Shown here piece by piece: positions 43,085-51,127 of a stretch of DNA of 64,000 bases (position 1 is the stretch's first letter; every line of letters starts with the position of its first letter). Source of the DNA: Gelidibacter sediminis (GTDB taxonomy: Bacteria; Bacteroidota; Bacteroidia; Flavobacteriales; Flavobacteriaceae); the NCBI RefSeq assembly GCF_004364975.1, contig NZ_SOBW01000007.1:558001-622000 (forward strand). The letters run 5' to 3'. Position numbers and translations under genes: made by a program. Below the pieces are notes generated by a model. The model ran no database searches and was not told the DNA's origin. It saw only the letters and a list, made by a program, of their open reading frames with translations.

Positions 43085-45391
43085 TTAGTTTTTAGCTTTG
43101 GGTACAGTTTCATTTACCTGAAATAAAATCGGTAAACTATACGGTACAACTACCGCTTTCCCTCTCTGTTTGCCCGGTTTCATTTTTGGCAATAGTCCAA
43201 TTACACGAATCGCCTCTTTTTCCAATTCTGGATGCGGCGCTCTCGATCTTATATCGGTAATACTGCCATCCTTACCAATTTTAAAAATTACCGTAATACG
43301 CTGCATTCCTTTTAGCCCCAAATCATTGGCTAATTTGGTATTGAAGTTATTATTGACAAATTGGCTGATTTCATCTGAGGTACATTTTTTTCGATCCACC
43401 TCTGCCTCTAATGAAATGCAAGACAGGATATATGGGGCTTCTTCTATAACGGCATAAGGAACTTCCAACAAATTTTCTGAAGATTTTTCGTGAACTTCCA
43501 CCGCCTCAATATTCTTTTCTTGGTTTTCGGGATTCTTTTGATTCGATTTTCTAGATGCTACATCATCTTTCAAATTTTCATTAATTTCAAACAGTATAGG
43601 CAAGCTATAAGGTACCGTAACCGCTTTCCCTCTTTGTTTCCCAGGTGTGAAATCTGGCATTGCTTTAGTGACTCTTATAGCTTCAGCTTCTAAATCGGGA
43701 TGCGATGCTCTCGACCTAACTTCTCTAACTTTTCCGTCCTTACCGATCTTAAAAATAACACTGATCCGCTGTCTACCTTTCAAACCAAGTGTATTTGCGA
43801 GGTCAACATTAAAATTTTCGTTAACAAATTGTGCTACTTTATCTGAGGTGCATGTTTTATCAACATCCTTCGATCCTGATGGCTCACAACCTTCAAATAA
43901 TGGCACTTCTTCAATGACGGCGTATGGCACTTCAATATCTTGAGATTCCATATTGTTTTTTGTAACATCTGCGCCTTTTTTTCCAAAATCAGATATTATA
44001 CTCGAAGTGCCATCTACCAATGTCAATTTATAATAAAAATCATCTTTTTTAATTAGATCCAATTTTTCATCTTTTCGTTTTTGTTCGGCGTCGGTTAAAT
44101 TTCCTATATTCTCAACAAACAAACGCAGCTCACCATCTCTTGCGCCATTTTCCCAACTTCTTTTTGCTTCATCAGTTTTTTTATAAGCGAGGTAATCTTC
44201 ATAGGTTTTAAATCTATTTATTGAGCGCTTAAACTGTGCATCATCAACTTCGGTAAAATTACCTTCATCTTGCTTTTTGTTATTCATTTTGGTAAACATA
44301 TAATTCCAAAAAGCTTGATTTTTTGCAACTTCATCTTTACTTTTAATATACCTATCTCCTGCTTTGCCATATAGCTTATAAGCTTCAATAAAAAACTTAT
44401 TTTTATCATATAAGTTGTCAATCTCTTTGTAATACTTGTCCACTAGCTCCTGGAACGTCAATTCCTGATTGAATTTTTCTTCCTCTAAAAATGGAATAGA
44501 CTCCTTTATTACACTCGCATAAGACGAGGTGTACAACAACATTCCTGTCACCATTGGAATTAATAATGCGTATTTAAAAAGATGGATCTGTTTTGATTTT
44601 GATTTGCTTAACATAGCGATTCGTTTTTTGATTAATGATTGTTTGAAAAAAGGATTGATGAATGAAATGTGTTGGGTCTCAAAAACCTGAGACAACAGAC
44701 TTTGGTAATAGGCGGATTTGCCTTTATATTTTACGGCTTTGGCATCGGCAATAAATTCGTGCAGGGTGGATACTCTGCTTTGATACATATACACCATTGG
44801 ATTAAACCAAAAGGCAATGCGCAAGACTTCAAAAATCAGCAAATCGATACTATGTCTTTCCTTAACGTGTACCAGTTCATGCTGCACAATATGTTCTTTT
44901 TTATCAGATTCGATTTCTGTACCTAAAAAAATGTAGTGGAAAAATGAAAACGCTGCACTACTATTCAATACATATACAATTAAAGCCTCGCCCTCCCAAC
45001 GTTGTGGATTTTTGTTATAGAGCTTGTATAGTTTAACAATCTTATAGGCTAAAATTGCAGCCGTGAGCACCATACCAACCACCCAAACATGAGTCCATGA
45101 GACACTCATAGCCTGATCAGAAATTTGCACTGTTGGCATCATTTCCATACCATAACTAAGGTCTGACGACACCTCTCCAATAATAACTTCGGGCAATCGG
45201 ACCACCATAGGCTCTGGCACAATGGCTCTAAAACTTTCGAATTTAAGAAATGGCAAAAGCACGGATAAGAGCGCCGTACCTAGCAAATACGCGCGATTCC
45301 AATTAAAAAAAGTCTCTTTTTTTAAGAATAGGTCATAAATAATCAGAAAGAATATTTGAAACGCAACGGTCTGTAGGATATAATGCAGCAT
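43085..45391 (-). CDS. M56 family (BlaR1-like) metallopeptidase with two TonB C-terminal-like domains
   Basis: A 768-residue membrane protein. Membrane segments lie at about 5-21, 35-50 and 100-118, with HELVH at 171-175 the zinc site and HEFIAD near 211 the third ligand; a fourth segment lies near 275-295. The long periplasmic region ends in two tandem TonB_C-like repeats (about 505-622 and 650-762), both reading VPYAVIEE, then a Cys pair, GLKG.QRI.VIFKIGKDG and PGKQRGKAV.VPYSLPILF. They are clearly an internal duplication. It starts 2 bp after the BlaI-type gene stop. TonB_C-like domains as M56 tails are known in Bacteroidetes; their ligand is not. Confidence 0.92.
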   Translation of the reverse strand: MLHYILQTVAFQIFFLIIYDLFLKKETFFNWNRAYLLGTALLSVLLPFLKFESFRAIVPEPMVVRLPEVIIGEVSSDLSYGMEMMPTVQISDQAMSVSWTHVWVVGMVLTAAILAYKIVKLYKLYNKNPQRWEGEALIVYVLNSSAAFSFFHYIFLGTEIESDKKEHIVQHELVHVKERHSIDLLIFEVLRIAFWFNPMVYMYQSRVSTLHEFIADAKAVKYKGKSAYYQSLLSQVFETQHISFINPFFKQSLIKKRIAMLSKSKSKQIHLFKYALLIPMVTGMLLYTSSYASVIKESIPFLEEEKFNQELTFQELVDKYYKEIDNLYDKNKFFIEAYKLYGKAGDRYIKSKDEVAKNQAFWNYMFTKMNNKKQDEGNFTEVDDAQFKRSINRFKTYEDYLAYKKTDEAKRSWENGARDGELRLFVENIGNLTDAEQKRKDEKLDLIKKDDFYYKLTLVDGTSSIISDFGKKGADVTKNNMESQDIEVPYAVIEEVPLFEGCEPSGSKDVDKTCTSDKVAQFVNENFNVDLANTLGLKGRQRISVIFKIGKDGKVREVRSRASHPDLEAEAIRVTKAMPDFTPGKQRGKAVTVPYSLPILFEINENLKDDVASRKSNQKNPENQEKNIEAVEVHEKSSENLLEVPYAVIEEAPYILSCISLEAEVDRKKCTSDEISQFVNNNFNTKLANDLGLKGMQRITVIFKIGKDGSITDIRSRAPHPELEKEAIRVIGLLPKMKPGKQRGKAVVVPYSLPILFQVNETVPKAKN

Positions 45392-45393
45392 AA

Positions 45394-45756
45394 TCAGTTC
45401 TCTTTTTGGTTAATATCCTTTAAGATGGATTCCATTTCTTTTAGGCTGAGATCATTTTTCTTCACAAAAAAAGATACCATACTTTTAAACGACCCTTGAA
45501 AATAATTGTCCACCAACATATTAATACTTTGGTTGCTATATTCCGTTTTTGAAAGAATTGGAAAATAAATATGGCCCTTACCTTGCTTTTCATAATCCAC
45601 AAAACCTTTGCTTTCTAGAATCCGCACAATAGTGGACACGGTATTGTAGGCGGGTTTTGGGTCTGGCAATTGCTCAATAACCTGTTTAACATTGGCTTTT
45701 TTAAGTTGCCATAGCACTTGCATGATTTCCTCTTCGGCTTTTGTAAGTTGTTTCAT
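45394..45756 (-). CDS. BlaI/MecI/CopY family transcriptional repressor
   Basis: A 120-residue winged-helix repressor with the opening LTKAEEEIMQVLWQLKKANV, PAYNTVSTIVRILESKGFVD at the recognition helix and GKGHIYFPILSKTEY at the wing. I chose the ATG at 45756 since the longer frame would begin at a weaker in-frame start seven codons upstream. It heads the M56-TPR operon. Two adjacent dyads at 45881-45914 are candidate operators, different in sequence from those of the other BlaI locus at 16 kb. Signal and targets are unknown. Confidence 0.92.
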   Translation of the reverse strand: MKQLTKAEEEIMQVLWQLKKANVKQVIEQLPDPKPAYNTVSTIVRILESKGFVDYEKQGKGHIYFPILSKTEYSNQSINMLVDNYFQGSFKSMVSFFVKKNDLSLKEMESILKDINQKEN

Positions 45757-45880
45757 CTTTAAACCTGCACTTGCCAATTGGCAAACTTTACTGCAGTAGT
45801 TTTTAATGTCATGTGAATGTTGCTGGTGTAGAAATTAAGAGTTGAAATTCTGCAACTCACTAATTTCCTGATGCTAATAT

Positions 45881-45914
45881 AACTAAAAAATTAGTTGAAA
45901 CTAATTATTTAGTT
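45881..45914. promoter_or_regulatory. Two tandem dyads AACTAA-N4-TTAGTT upstream of the BlaI/M56 operon
   Basis: AACTAAAAAATTAGTT (45881-45896) and AACTAATTATTTAGTT (45899-45914) are both perfect dyads, spaced 18 bp apart centre to centre. The facing arms also make TTAGTT-GA-AACTAA, a dyad with a 2-bp centre like the TACA-NN-TGTA geometry. They lie about 125-160 bp upstream of the start at 45756. Confidence 0.65.
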
Positions 45915-45952
45915 ATAAATTTTACTAAAGAAGTGAAGAATCAAAAAAAATA

Positions 45953-45992
45953 AAACCTAATAACATCCAGATTTGGGGCAGTTATTAGGTTT
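45953..45992 (-). terminator. Terminator of the histidine kinase/response regulator transcript
   Basis: AAACCTAATAAC and GTTATTAGGTTT form a perfect 12-bp stem around a 16-nt loop, followed by TATTTTTTTTG on the minus strand. It lies about 205 bp beyond the response regulator stop. Confidence 0.8.
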
Positions 45993-46088
45993 ATTTTACT
46001 GTGCTATTAACTAACGCAACAATGTACTTAGAGGGATTAATTAATTATTGTTGACGGGATAAATTTAAATAAACATATTGAGATTAAG

Positions 46089-46126
46089 TTACGGGATATC
46101 CGTAAACTTTGTACGGTAAAACCGTA
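46089..46126. promoter_or_regulatory. Pair of TACGG dyads downstream of the response regulator
   Basis: TTACGG-GATAT-CCGTAA (46089-46105) and TACGGT-AAA-ACCGTA (46112-46126) are two perfect inverted repeats 6 bp apart. They share the half-site TACGG and lie between the response regulator gene and its terminator, where no gene is seen. I cannot assign a binding protein. Confidence 0.55.
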
Positions 46127-46197
46127 GTAATGAGGCATAGTAAGCTGCAAATAACATTTAAAGAGGTATAAAAAATTAGAATATTTAACACTTACAC

Positions 46198-46866
46198 CTA
46201 CAGAAAACCCATTTTTTTGGCTTCCTCAAGCAAAGTTTCATCTTTTCCATCCTCTACAGAGAACAACAACTTGAGTTGTCGTTTGCGCTTTTCTATGGCG
46301 CTCATAGATAAATTAATGTGTTCTCGTAAGGTAATTGTTCTAATGCCCTGGGAAAGTAAATGCAATATCTTCCTATTGATATCATCTACATATATATCGG
46401 TAGAAATAGATTTTTTAAGGTAGTTATTTACTGTATTGCTATAATAGGGTGGCGTTGTCAAGATGTGTTGAAATGCCTCAGCTAGTTCACTTGAGGTCAT
46501 ATCGCTTTTAATCAAAAACCCGTCAGGGTTAATTTCTTTAATGATATTATGTACTCTATACGATTCATTAAACATGGTCAGGATGACCACCTTAGCGTTA
46601 GGCATGAGCTCGCGTGTCAACTTTGCCAAATCTTCACCGGAAGTCAATTTGCCATTGGAAGAACTTGGCAAACTGATATCGAAAAAACAAATATCGTATG
46701 GTTTTTCAATAGCCGCCCGTTGCAGCAACTGATGCGCCGTATCACAATCATTTGCAGTTTCTATCTGTAAAATTTGATCGTCATGCTTAGTGGCCATGAG
46801 CGTGTTTTCATAACCTTCAATAATAATAGGATGATCATCTACCATTAAAATGTGAATATGTTGCAT
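46198..46866 (-). CDS. LuxR/NarL-type response regulator
   Basis: A 222-residue two-component regulator. The receiver domain (about 4-135) has the acidic pair Asp10-Asp11, the phospho-acceptor Asp63 in FFDISLP, Thr near 98 (VVILTMF) and Lys near 120 (GFLIKSD). The C-terminal GerE-type helix-turn-helix (about 150-215) has ILHLLSQGIRTITLREHINL and SMSAIEKRKRQLKLLF. It starts 6 bp after the histidine kinase stop, so they form a cognate pair. It is followed by an unusual pair of TACGG dyads and a terminator. Confidence 0.92.
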   Translation of the reverse strand: MQHIHILMVDDHPIIIEGYENTLMATKHDDQILQIETANDCDTAHQLLQRAAIEKPYDICFFDISLPSSSNGKLTSGEDLAKLTRELMPNAKVVILTMFNESYRVHNIIKEINPDGFLIKSDMTSSELAEAFQHILTTPPYYSNTVNNYLKKSISTDIYVDDINRKILHLLSQGIRTITLREHINLSMSAIEKRKRQLKLLFSVEDGKDETLLEEAKKMGFL

Positions 46867-46872
46867 AGTTGT

Positions 46873-48903
46873 TTAGGTTGTGTAGGGGATTTTTATGAGT
46901 GTTGTCGTGCCTTTATCAATCTCCGACTGAAATTTTACAGTGCCATCAAGCTCCTCAATTCGAGATCTTATGTTTTTTAGACCAATGCCTTTTTTGCTCT
47001 TGTTAACTTCAAATCCGACACCATCATCGGTAATGGATAAGCAAATTACAGCTTTTTTTAATTCGATACTAATTTTGACATGTTTGGCTTTGGCATGTTT
47101 ATAAATATTCTGGAGCGACTCTTGAACGATTCTATACAGATTGATTTTAGTTTTATTGGATATAATTTCCCAATTGATGTCATCTGTAAAATCAAACTGA
47201 CATTCCAATTGATAGGCTTGGGCTTGTTTGTCAATGAGTTCAGATAAAATATCCATAAATCCGGAACCAGAAATAAAATCTGTATTCAGGTCATGAGAAA
47301 TTTTCCGAATGTCATTTTCGATGGTTTTAAGTTCTGCGATATATTTAGAACGTACTTGGACCGCCTCCTTTCCTTCATTAAAATTATAGCTGTCTAAGCT
47401 TAAACGGGTCCCAAACAAACGTCCCAACACCCCATCATGTAATTCTTGGGAGATTCGCTTTTTCTCTTCTGCCCTGGCACCATCAACTTTATCTTGCTGC
47501 GACAACATGAGATTATAAATTTCTTCGTTGGCCTCTTGTTGGTCTTGCTTAAATTTCAATTCCTTATTTTTATTGCGTTGGGTAAAAATAATGTAAACCA
47601 ATAAAGACGTTAATAGAAGCACCATTGAACTGATAACCCACCACATCTTTTCTGTCGCAATCTTCTCTTTTTCCAATTCTAGCTGATCCGTTTCAAACTC
47701 TATGCGGGCAAATTTATTACGAATTCTGCGTTCATTTGCCAATAAGCTGTCACTGAGATAAATATGTTCTCTTAAAAACGCCTTACCTTCTTCACCTGGT
47801 TTGAGTTCAGACAACAAAACCATCGACTCTAATAAAATGTCATTTGAGGAAATCTCGTTAGCTAATTTGTAAGATTGTTCAGCATATTGAACGGCTTGAT
47901 CAAGCTTTCCTCGACCTTTGTAAAATTTTGCTAAATCAATCGAAACATTCAACTTGTTAATAGGATCGTCGAGACTGTCAGATATACGATATGCTTTTGC
48001 AAACATATTTTCCAATTGTTTATAATCTTGGTTCCCATTAAGAAATCTTGCAAAGGCTACATTATCTAACACCAAGGCATAAAAATTAGGATCCAAATCG
48101 AACAACGCCTTTTGTTTTAGAATACCCTCATAAATATCTAATGCTGTCTTAAGTGCTCCTTTCTCTTTGTAAACATGGGCAATGTTATTTTCGGAAGACA
48201 ATTTCAACAATAAGCCATTGTCCATCTTTTCAGCCATTTCATAGGCTTTGTGATGATATTCTATAGCTTTGTCATATAATTTTAAAGTAGTGGCTCCGCC
48301 CCCAATTCTATTGTAAAGCAGCCATAGACTTTCATAATTATAATCGTTTTTTGGAAGTTGCTCAGTTAACTTAATAGCATTGATGGCACTTTCTTCACTC
48401 CCAATATAATCTTTCTCCAATTTCTGGATTTCAGAAATATTAATCAATATTTCCACTTGTCGAGACGCCATGTCCAACTGTTCTGAAATTTTATATGCTT
48501 TGGTGTAGTAGTAATAGGCGCTATCATTTTGAGTTCTACTCCGATGATGATACCAACCCAAATTGTGGCTAGCAATGGCCAAGGCCAGTGAGTCGTTAAT
48601 TTTTTTGGATAATCTTAAATTGTCAAAATTGACATTTCTAAATTCGTCAAATTTGCCCGTGTAGATACAAAGCGCTGAATAATTTTGATTCGATTTAATA
48701 ATGATGGAATCAATTTTTAATTTCTTTGAATACCCAACAGCGCTTCGGGCAAATTGAAATCGCTCTTCTAATGAATGCTCGTCAGCCTTGCTCAGTGCTC
48801 GAAATTTTACGACACTATCATACTCAGCTGATTTCAATTTATTTTGGGAATAAGTCCCTAGGCTGAAAAACAAGACTAAAATGAATAGAGGTAACCTCAA
48901 CAC
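46873..48903 (-). CDS. TPR-domain sensor histidine kinase (HisKA_3 type)
   Basis: A 676-residue protein with a signal peptide (about 1-19), a long N-terminal TPR array (about 60-400) that would lie in the periplasm, a single membrane segment (about 422-444) and a cytoplasmic kinase. The kinase has the HisKA_3 motif ELHDGVLGRLFGTRL with phospho-His, then the ATPase boxes DDGVGFEV and KKGIGLKNIRSRIEE. No ATG is near the 5' end; the best start is the GTG at 48903 (or the following TTG). It pairs with the LuxR-type regulator 6 bp downstream and lies directly behind a small exported-peptide gene. TPRs commonly bind peptides, so a peptide input is plausible (inference). Confidence 0.92.
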   Translation of the reverse strand: MLRLPLFILVLFFSLGTYSQNKLKSAEYDSVVKFRALSKADEHSLEERFQFARSAVGYSKKLKIDSIIIKSNQNYSALCIYTGKFDEFRNVNFDNLRLSKKINDSLALAIASHNLGWYHHRSRTQNDSAYYYYTKAYKISEQLDMASRQVEILINISEIQKLEKDYIGSEESAINAIKLTEQLPKNDYNYESLWLLYNRIGGGATTLKLYDKAIEYHHKAYEMAEKMDNGLLLKLSSENNIAHVYKEKGALKTALDIYEGILKQKALFDLDPNFYALVLDNVAFARFLNGNQDYKQLENMFAKAYRISDSLDDPINKLNVSIDLAKFYKGRGKLDQAVQYAEQSYKLANEISSNDILLESMVLLSELKPGEEGKAFLREHIYLSDSLLANERRIRNKFARIEFETDQLELEKEKIATEKMWWVISSMVLLLTSLLVYIIFTQRNKNKELKFKQDQQEANEEIYNLMLSQQDKVDGARAEEKKRISQELHDGVLGRLFGTRLSLDSYNFNEGKEAVQVRSKYIAELKTIENDIRKISHDLNTDFISGSGFMDILSELIDKQAQAYQLECQFDFTDDINWEIISNKTKINLYRIVQESLQNIYKHAKAKHVKISIELKKAVICLSITDDGVGFEVNKSKKGIGLKNIRSRIEELDGTVKFQSEIDKGTTTLIKIPYTT

Positions 48904-48983
48904 GCTGGAATGGATTTGTTGTATAATTTCAAATTTAGGATAATTTATTTAATCTAATAGTTTTAATTCAATCCAATACCAAA

Positions 48984-49008
48984 AGCCCTTATAGTATTTA
49001 TAAGGGCT
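48984..49008 (-). terminator. Terminator of the small exported-peptide gene
   Basis: AGCCCTTATA and TATAAGGGCT form a perfect 10-bp stem around GTATT, followed by TTTT on the minus strand. It lies 24 bp past the stop of the 55-residue peptide gene and before the kinase gene. Confidence 0.75.
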
Positions 49009-49032
49009 CTGAATAAGCTATTATAAGAGTGA

Positions 49033-49200
49033 CTATCCTTGGGTCGGAATACGAATACCGTCTCTGGAGTGTGCTAATAAATCGTATTGAGTTTTTGCAG
49101 GTTCGTAAGTATTCGCCTCTTTTTGAGCAGGTGTTTTATCTGTTTGACTAGAAACAGTTAAAAATAATGCAAGTAACAATGTAATTTTTAGGGTCTTCAT
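49033..49200 (-). CDS. Small exported peptide (55 residues), function unknown
   Basis: A short gene with ATG at 49200 and stop at 49033-49035. The product begins MKTLKITLLLALFLTVSSQ, a typical signal peptide, leaving a mature peptide of about 36 residues ending SRDGIRIPTQG. The terminator at 48984-49008 closes the unit, which supports a real gene. It lies immediately upstream of a TPR histidine kinase and response regulator in the same direction. A dyad GGCATG-GAA-CATGCC (49248-49262) sits about 50 bp upstream of the start and could be an operator. I do not recognise the family. A signalling or regulated target role with the kinase is inference. Confidence 0.7.
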   Translation of the reverse strand: MKTLKITLLLALFLTVSSQTDKTPAQKEANTYEPAKTQYDLLAHSRDGIRIPTQG

Positions 49201-49734
49201 TTTAATCAATTTTAAAGGTTATGAATAGTTTAGTTAATTAATAATTGGGCATGGAACATGCCATTCGAGGGAAGAATGGATTATTAATTTTTTGAGCGTT
49301 AAGCTCCAACATTGCATAACACTATTGAGGGATAGTTTATATTTGCAATACCGTTTATAAAATGGATTAAAATTTTCTAGATAAGCTAGTTAACAACTCA
49401 TATAGAATTACAAATATATTATAAAAAAGTTATTAACAATGTTTATTAGCAGATAAAATGCAAATTATTGCGATTAAATTCATACACAAACACATATAAA
49501 CGAGGTTTTTAGCATTGATGAGTGGAAAAAGAATTAGCAACAGGTTGTGTATTCAAAAAGTTGTCCATACCCTAAAACAAAAAAGCATCCCGATTCTGTT
49601 ATAAACAGAAAAGGAAAGCTTCTCATCGGAATACCAAATTGCTTTGGTATCACTACGTTTATCTAAACTTTCATTCAGATAAAACAACACAACATCTTCA
49701 TATTCCCATGACGATAGGAATCGCGCGAAAAAAA
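49201..49734. other. Intergenic region upstream of the small exported-peptide gene
   Basis: Apart from the dyad GGCATG-GAA-CATGCC (49248-49262) I see no gene here. An open frame at 49553-49765 lies over the tRNA-Asp terminator and is not credible as a gene. Confidence 0.5.
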
Positions 49735-49756
49735 AGCTCCAAATTTCTTTAGAGCT
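49735..49756 (-). terminator. Terminator downstream of tRNA-Asp
   Basis: AGCTCCAAA and TTTAGAGCT pair with one wobble around TTTC, and eight T follow on the minus strand. It starts 15 nt after the tRNA 3' end. Confidence 0.8.
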
Positions 49757-49770
49757 TCCTAGCATTATTG

Positions 49771-49844
49771 CGGTCTGGACGGGACTCGAACCCGCGACCT
49801 CCGCCGTGACAGGGCGGCATTCTAACCAACTGAACTACCAGACC
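49771..49844 (-). tRNA. tRNA-Asp(GTC)
   Basis: A 74-nt tRNA on the minus strand. The acceptor arms GGTCTGG and CCAGACC pair perfectly with discriminator G. The anticodon stem CCGCC/GGCGG encloses CTGTCAC, giving anticodon GTC. The T arm GCGGGTTCGAGTCCCGT is standard. CCA is not encoded. Confidence 0.97.
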
Positions 49845-49924
49845 GTTGCGTTAATGCGAGTGCAAATATACACTGCATTTTCAATATCGCAAATATTTTG
49901 TGTGATTTTTTAAAAAAAATTTGA

Positions 49925-50854
49925 CTACTTAAATTTACTCCGCTCTACCATGTATGTTGTCAGGATCTTATCAAAATCCTTTGTGATATCGGCTTCCACA
50001 TATTTAATTTGGTATTGACCGCATTTTAGACGTAACGTATCAAAATAAGAAGTTACAGCGCTTGCATAAGCGTCCTTCATAGTTTCAGGATACAATTTTA
50101 TATCTGCACCTGTTTCGACATCTACAAACGTTTTGGGGGTATTATCAAAATCAAACAGTTTTTCTTTACCCTTATCAAAAACATGAAATAATACGACTTC
50201 ATGCTTTTTATGCTTCAGGTGCCGTAGTGCCTCAAAAAGCTTAGAGTTGTCAGTGCTTGTTTGAAACATATCCGTAAAAAAGAAAATCAACGATCTCCTA
50301 TGGATTTTCTCCGCAATTTGGTGTAAATAAGTATAGGTTTCAGTTTGTCTTTTTATAGGTTTCGTAGAAACTGTTCTGCTCAATTCGCCCAACAGCATTT
50401 GATGGTGGCGTTCACTTCCTTTTTCTGGAGCATAATAGTCATAAGCATCACTATAAATACTCATCCCAACCGCGTCGCGCTGCTTTTTAAGGATATGCAT
50501 CAAACTGGCAGATGCCAAGGCTGTAAACGCAATTTTGTTCAGTTGAGCAATCGAAAATGAGGCCATCTCCGGATAATGCATAGAACTGCTATTGTCAATT
50601 ATCAAGTGGCAACGTAAATTGGTCTCCTCATCATAGCGCTTGGTATAGAGTCTATCGGTTTTGGCATAGAGCTTCCAATCGATATGCTTAGTGCTTTCGC
50701 CTTGGTTATAAATTTTATGCTCTGCAAATTCTGCCGAAAACCCATGAAATGGACTCTTATGCATCCCCGCTATAAAACCTTCCACCACCCGTTTGGCGAG
50801 AAGTTCGAGGTTTTTAAAACCTCCGGTTTTATTGAGTTCTGCTTGAAGATTCAT
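49925..50854 (-). CDS. DUF58 domain-containing protein (vWA-like)
   Basis: A 309-residue DUF58 protein, recognised by FHGFSAEFAEHKIYNQGEST near the N-terminus, HIDWKLYAKTDRLYTKRYDE (the family signature 'DW...A....l.vk.~e') and LIIDNSSSMHYP, a DxSxS MIDAS-like metal site of the vWA fold. Such proteins are usually encoded beside a MoxR AAA+ ATPase and Bat aerotolerance genes and help assemble metal enzymes or membrane complexes. Neither is seen nearby here, so this appears to be an orphan copy. It is a single minus-strand gene between tRNA-Asp and clpP. Confidence 0.88.
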   Translation of the reverse strand: MNLQAELNKTGGFKNLELLAKRVVEGFIAGMHKSPFHGFSAEFAEHKIYNQGESTKHIDWKLYAKTDRLYTKRYDEETNLRCHLIIDNSSSMHYPEMASFSIAQLNKIAFTALASASLMHILKKQRDAVGMSIYSDAYDYYAPEKGSERHHQMLLGELSRTVSTKPIKRQTETYTYLHQIAEKIHRRSLIFFFTDMFQTSTDNSKLFEALRHLKHKKHEVVLFHVFDKGKEKLFDFDNTPKTFVDVETGADIKLYPETMKDAYASAVTSYFDTLRLKCGQYQIKYVEADITKDFDKILTTYMVERSKFK

Positions 50855-51017
50855 TGGAAAAGATATGAGACCGCTTTGCTTTTACTATTAAGTATTAAGA
50901 TTATGGATTAAGAAATTGATGTTTCGTTCTTAAGCTAAAATTAGTTGATCTAATGTGTTCAGTCAGTATTTCACGTGATTAATTATAACGAAATGTCAGT
51001 TCGAGTGTTTTTAAAGG

Positions 51018-51089
51018 CCCTGCTATTTGGCAGGGTATCTAAAAATATATCGAGAACCTTTAATTGTTGCCTCAAGATTCTCGATATAT
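51018..51089 (-). terminator. Tandem hairpins downstream of clpP
   Basis: ATATATCGAGAA (51045-51056) and TTCTCGATATAT (51078-51089) form a perfect 12-bp stem followed by TTTTT on the minus strand. CCCTGC-TATTTG-GCAGGG (51018-51035) is a second hairpin further on. Confidence 0.75.
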
Positions 51090-51127
51090 GTTTCATATGG
51101 TTCATTATAAAATAACTCCAATAGCTA

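Noticed and set aside
45993-46197. A 22-codon frame between the response regulator and its terminator
   Set aside because: It is only a short chance frame over the dyads, with no signal peptide or start site.
49553-49765. A 70-codon minus-strand open frame upstream of the small peptide gene
   Set aside because: Its start lies over the tRNA-Asp terminator and the product has no recognisable features; hairpins explain the sequence better.
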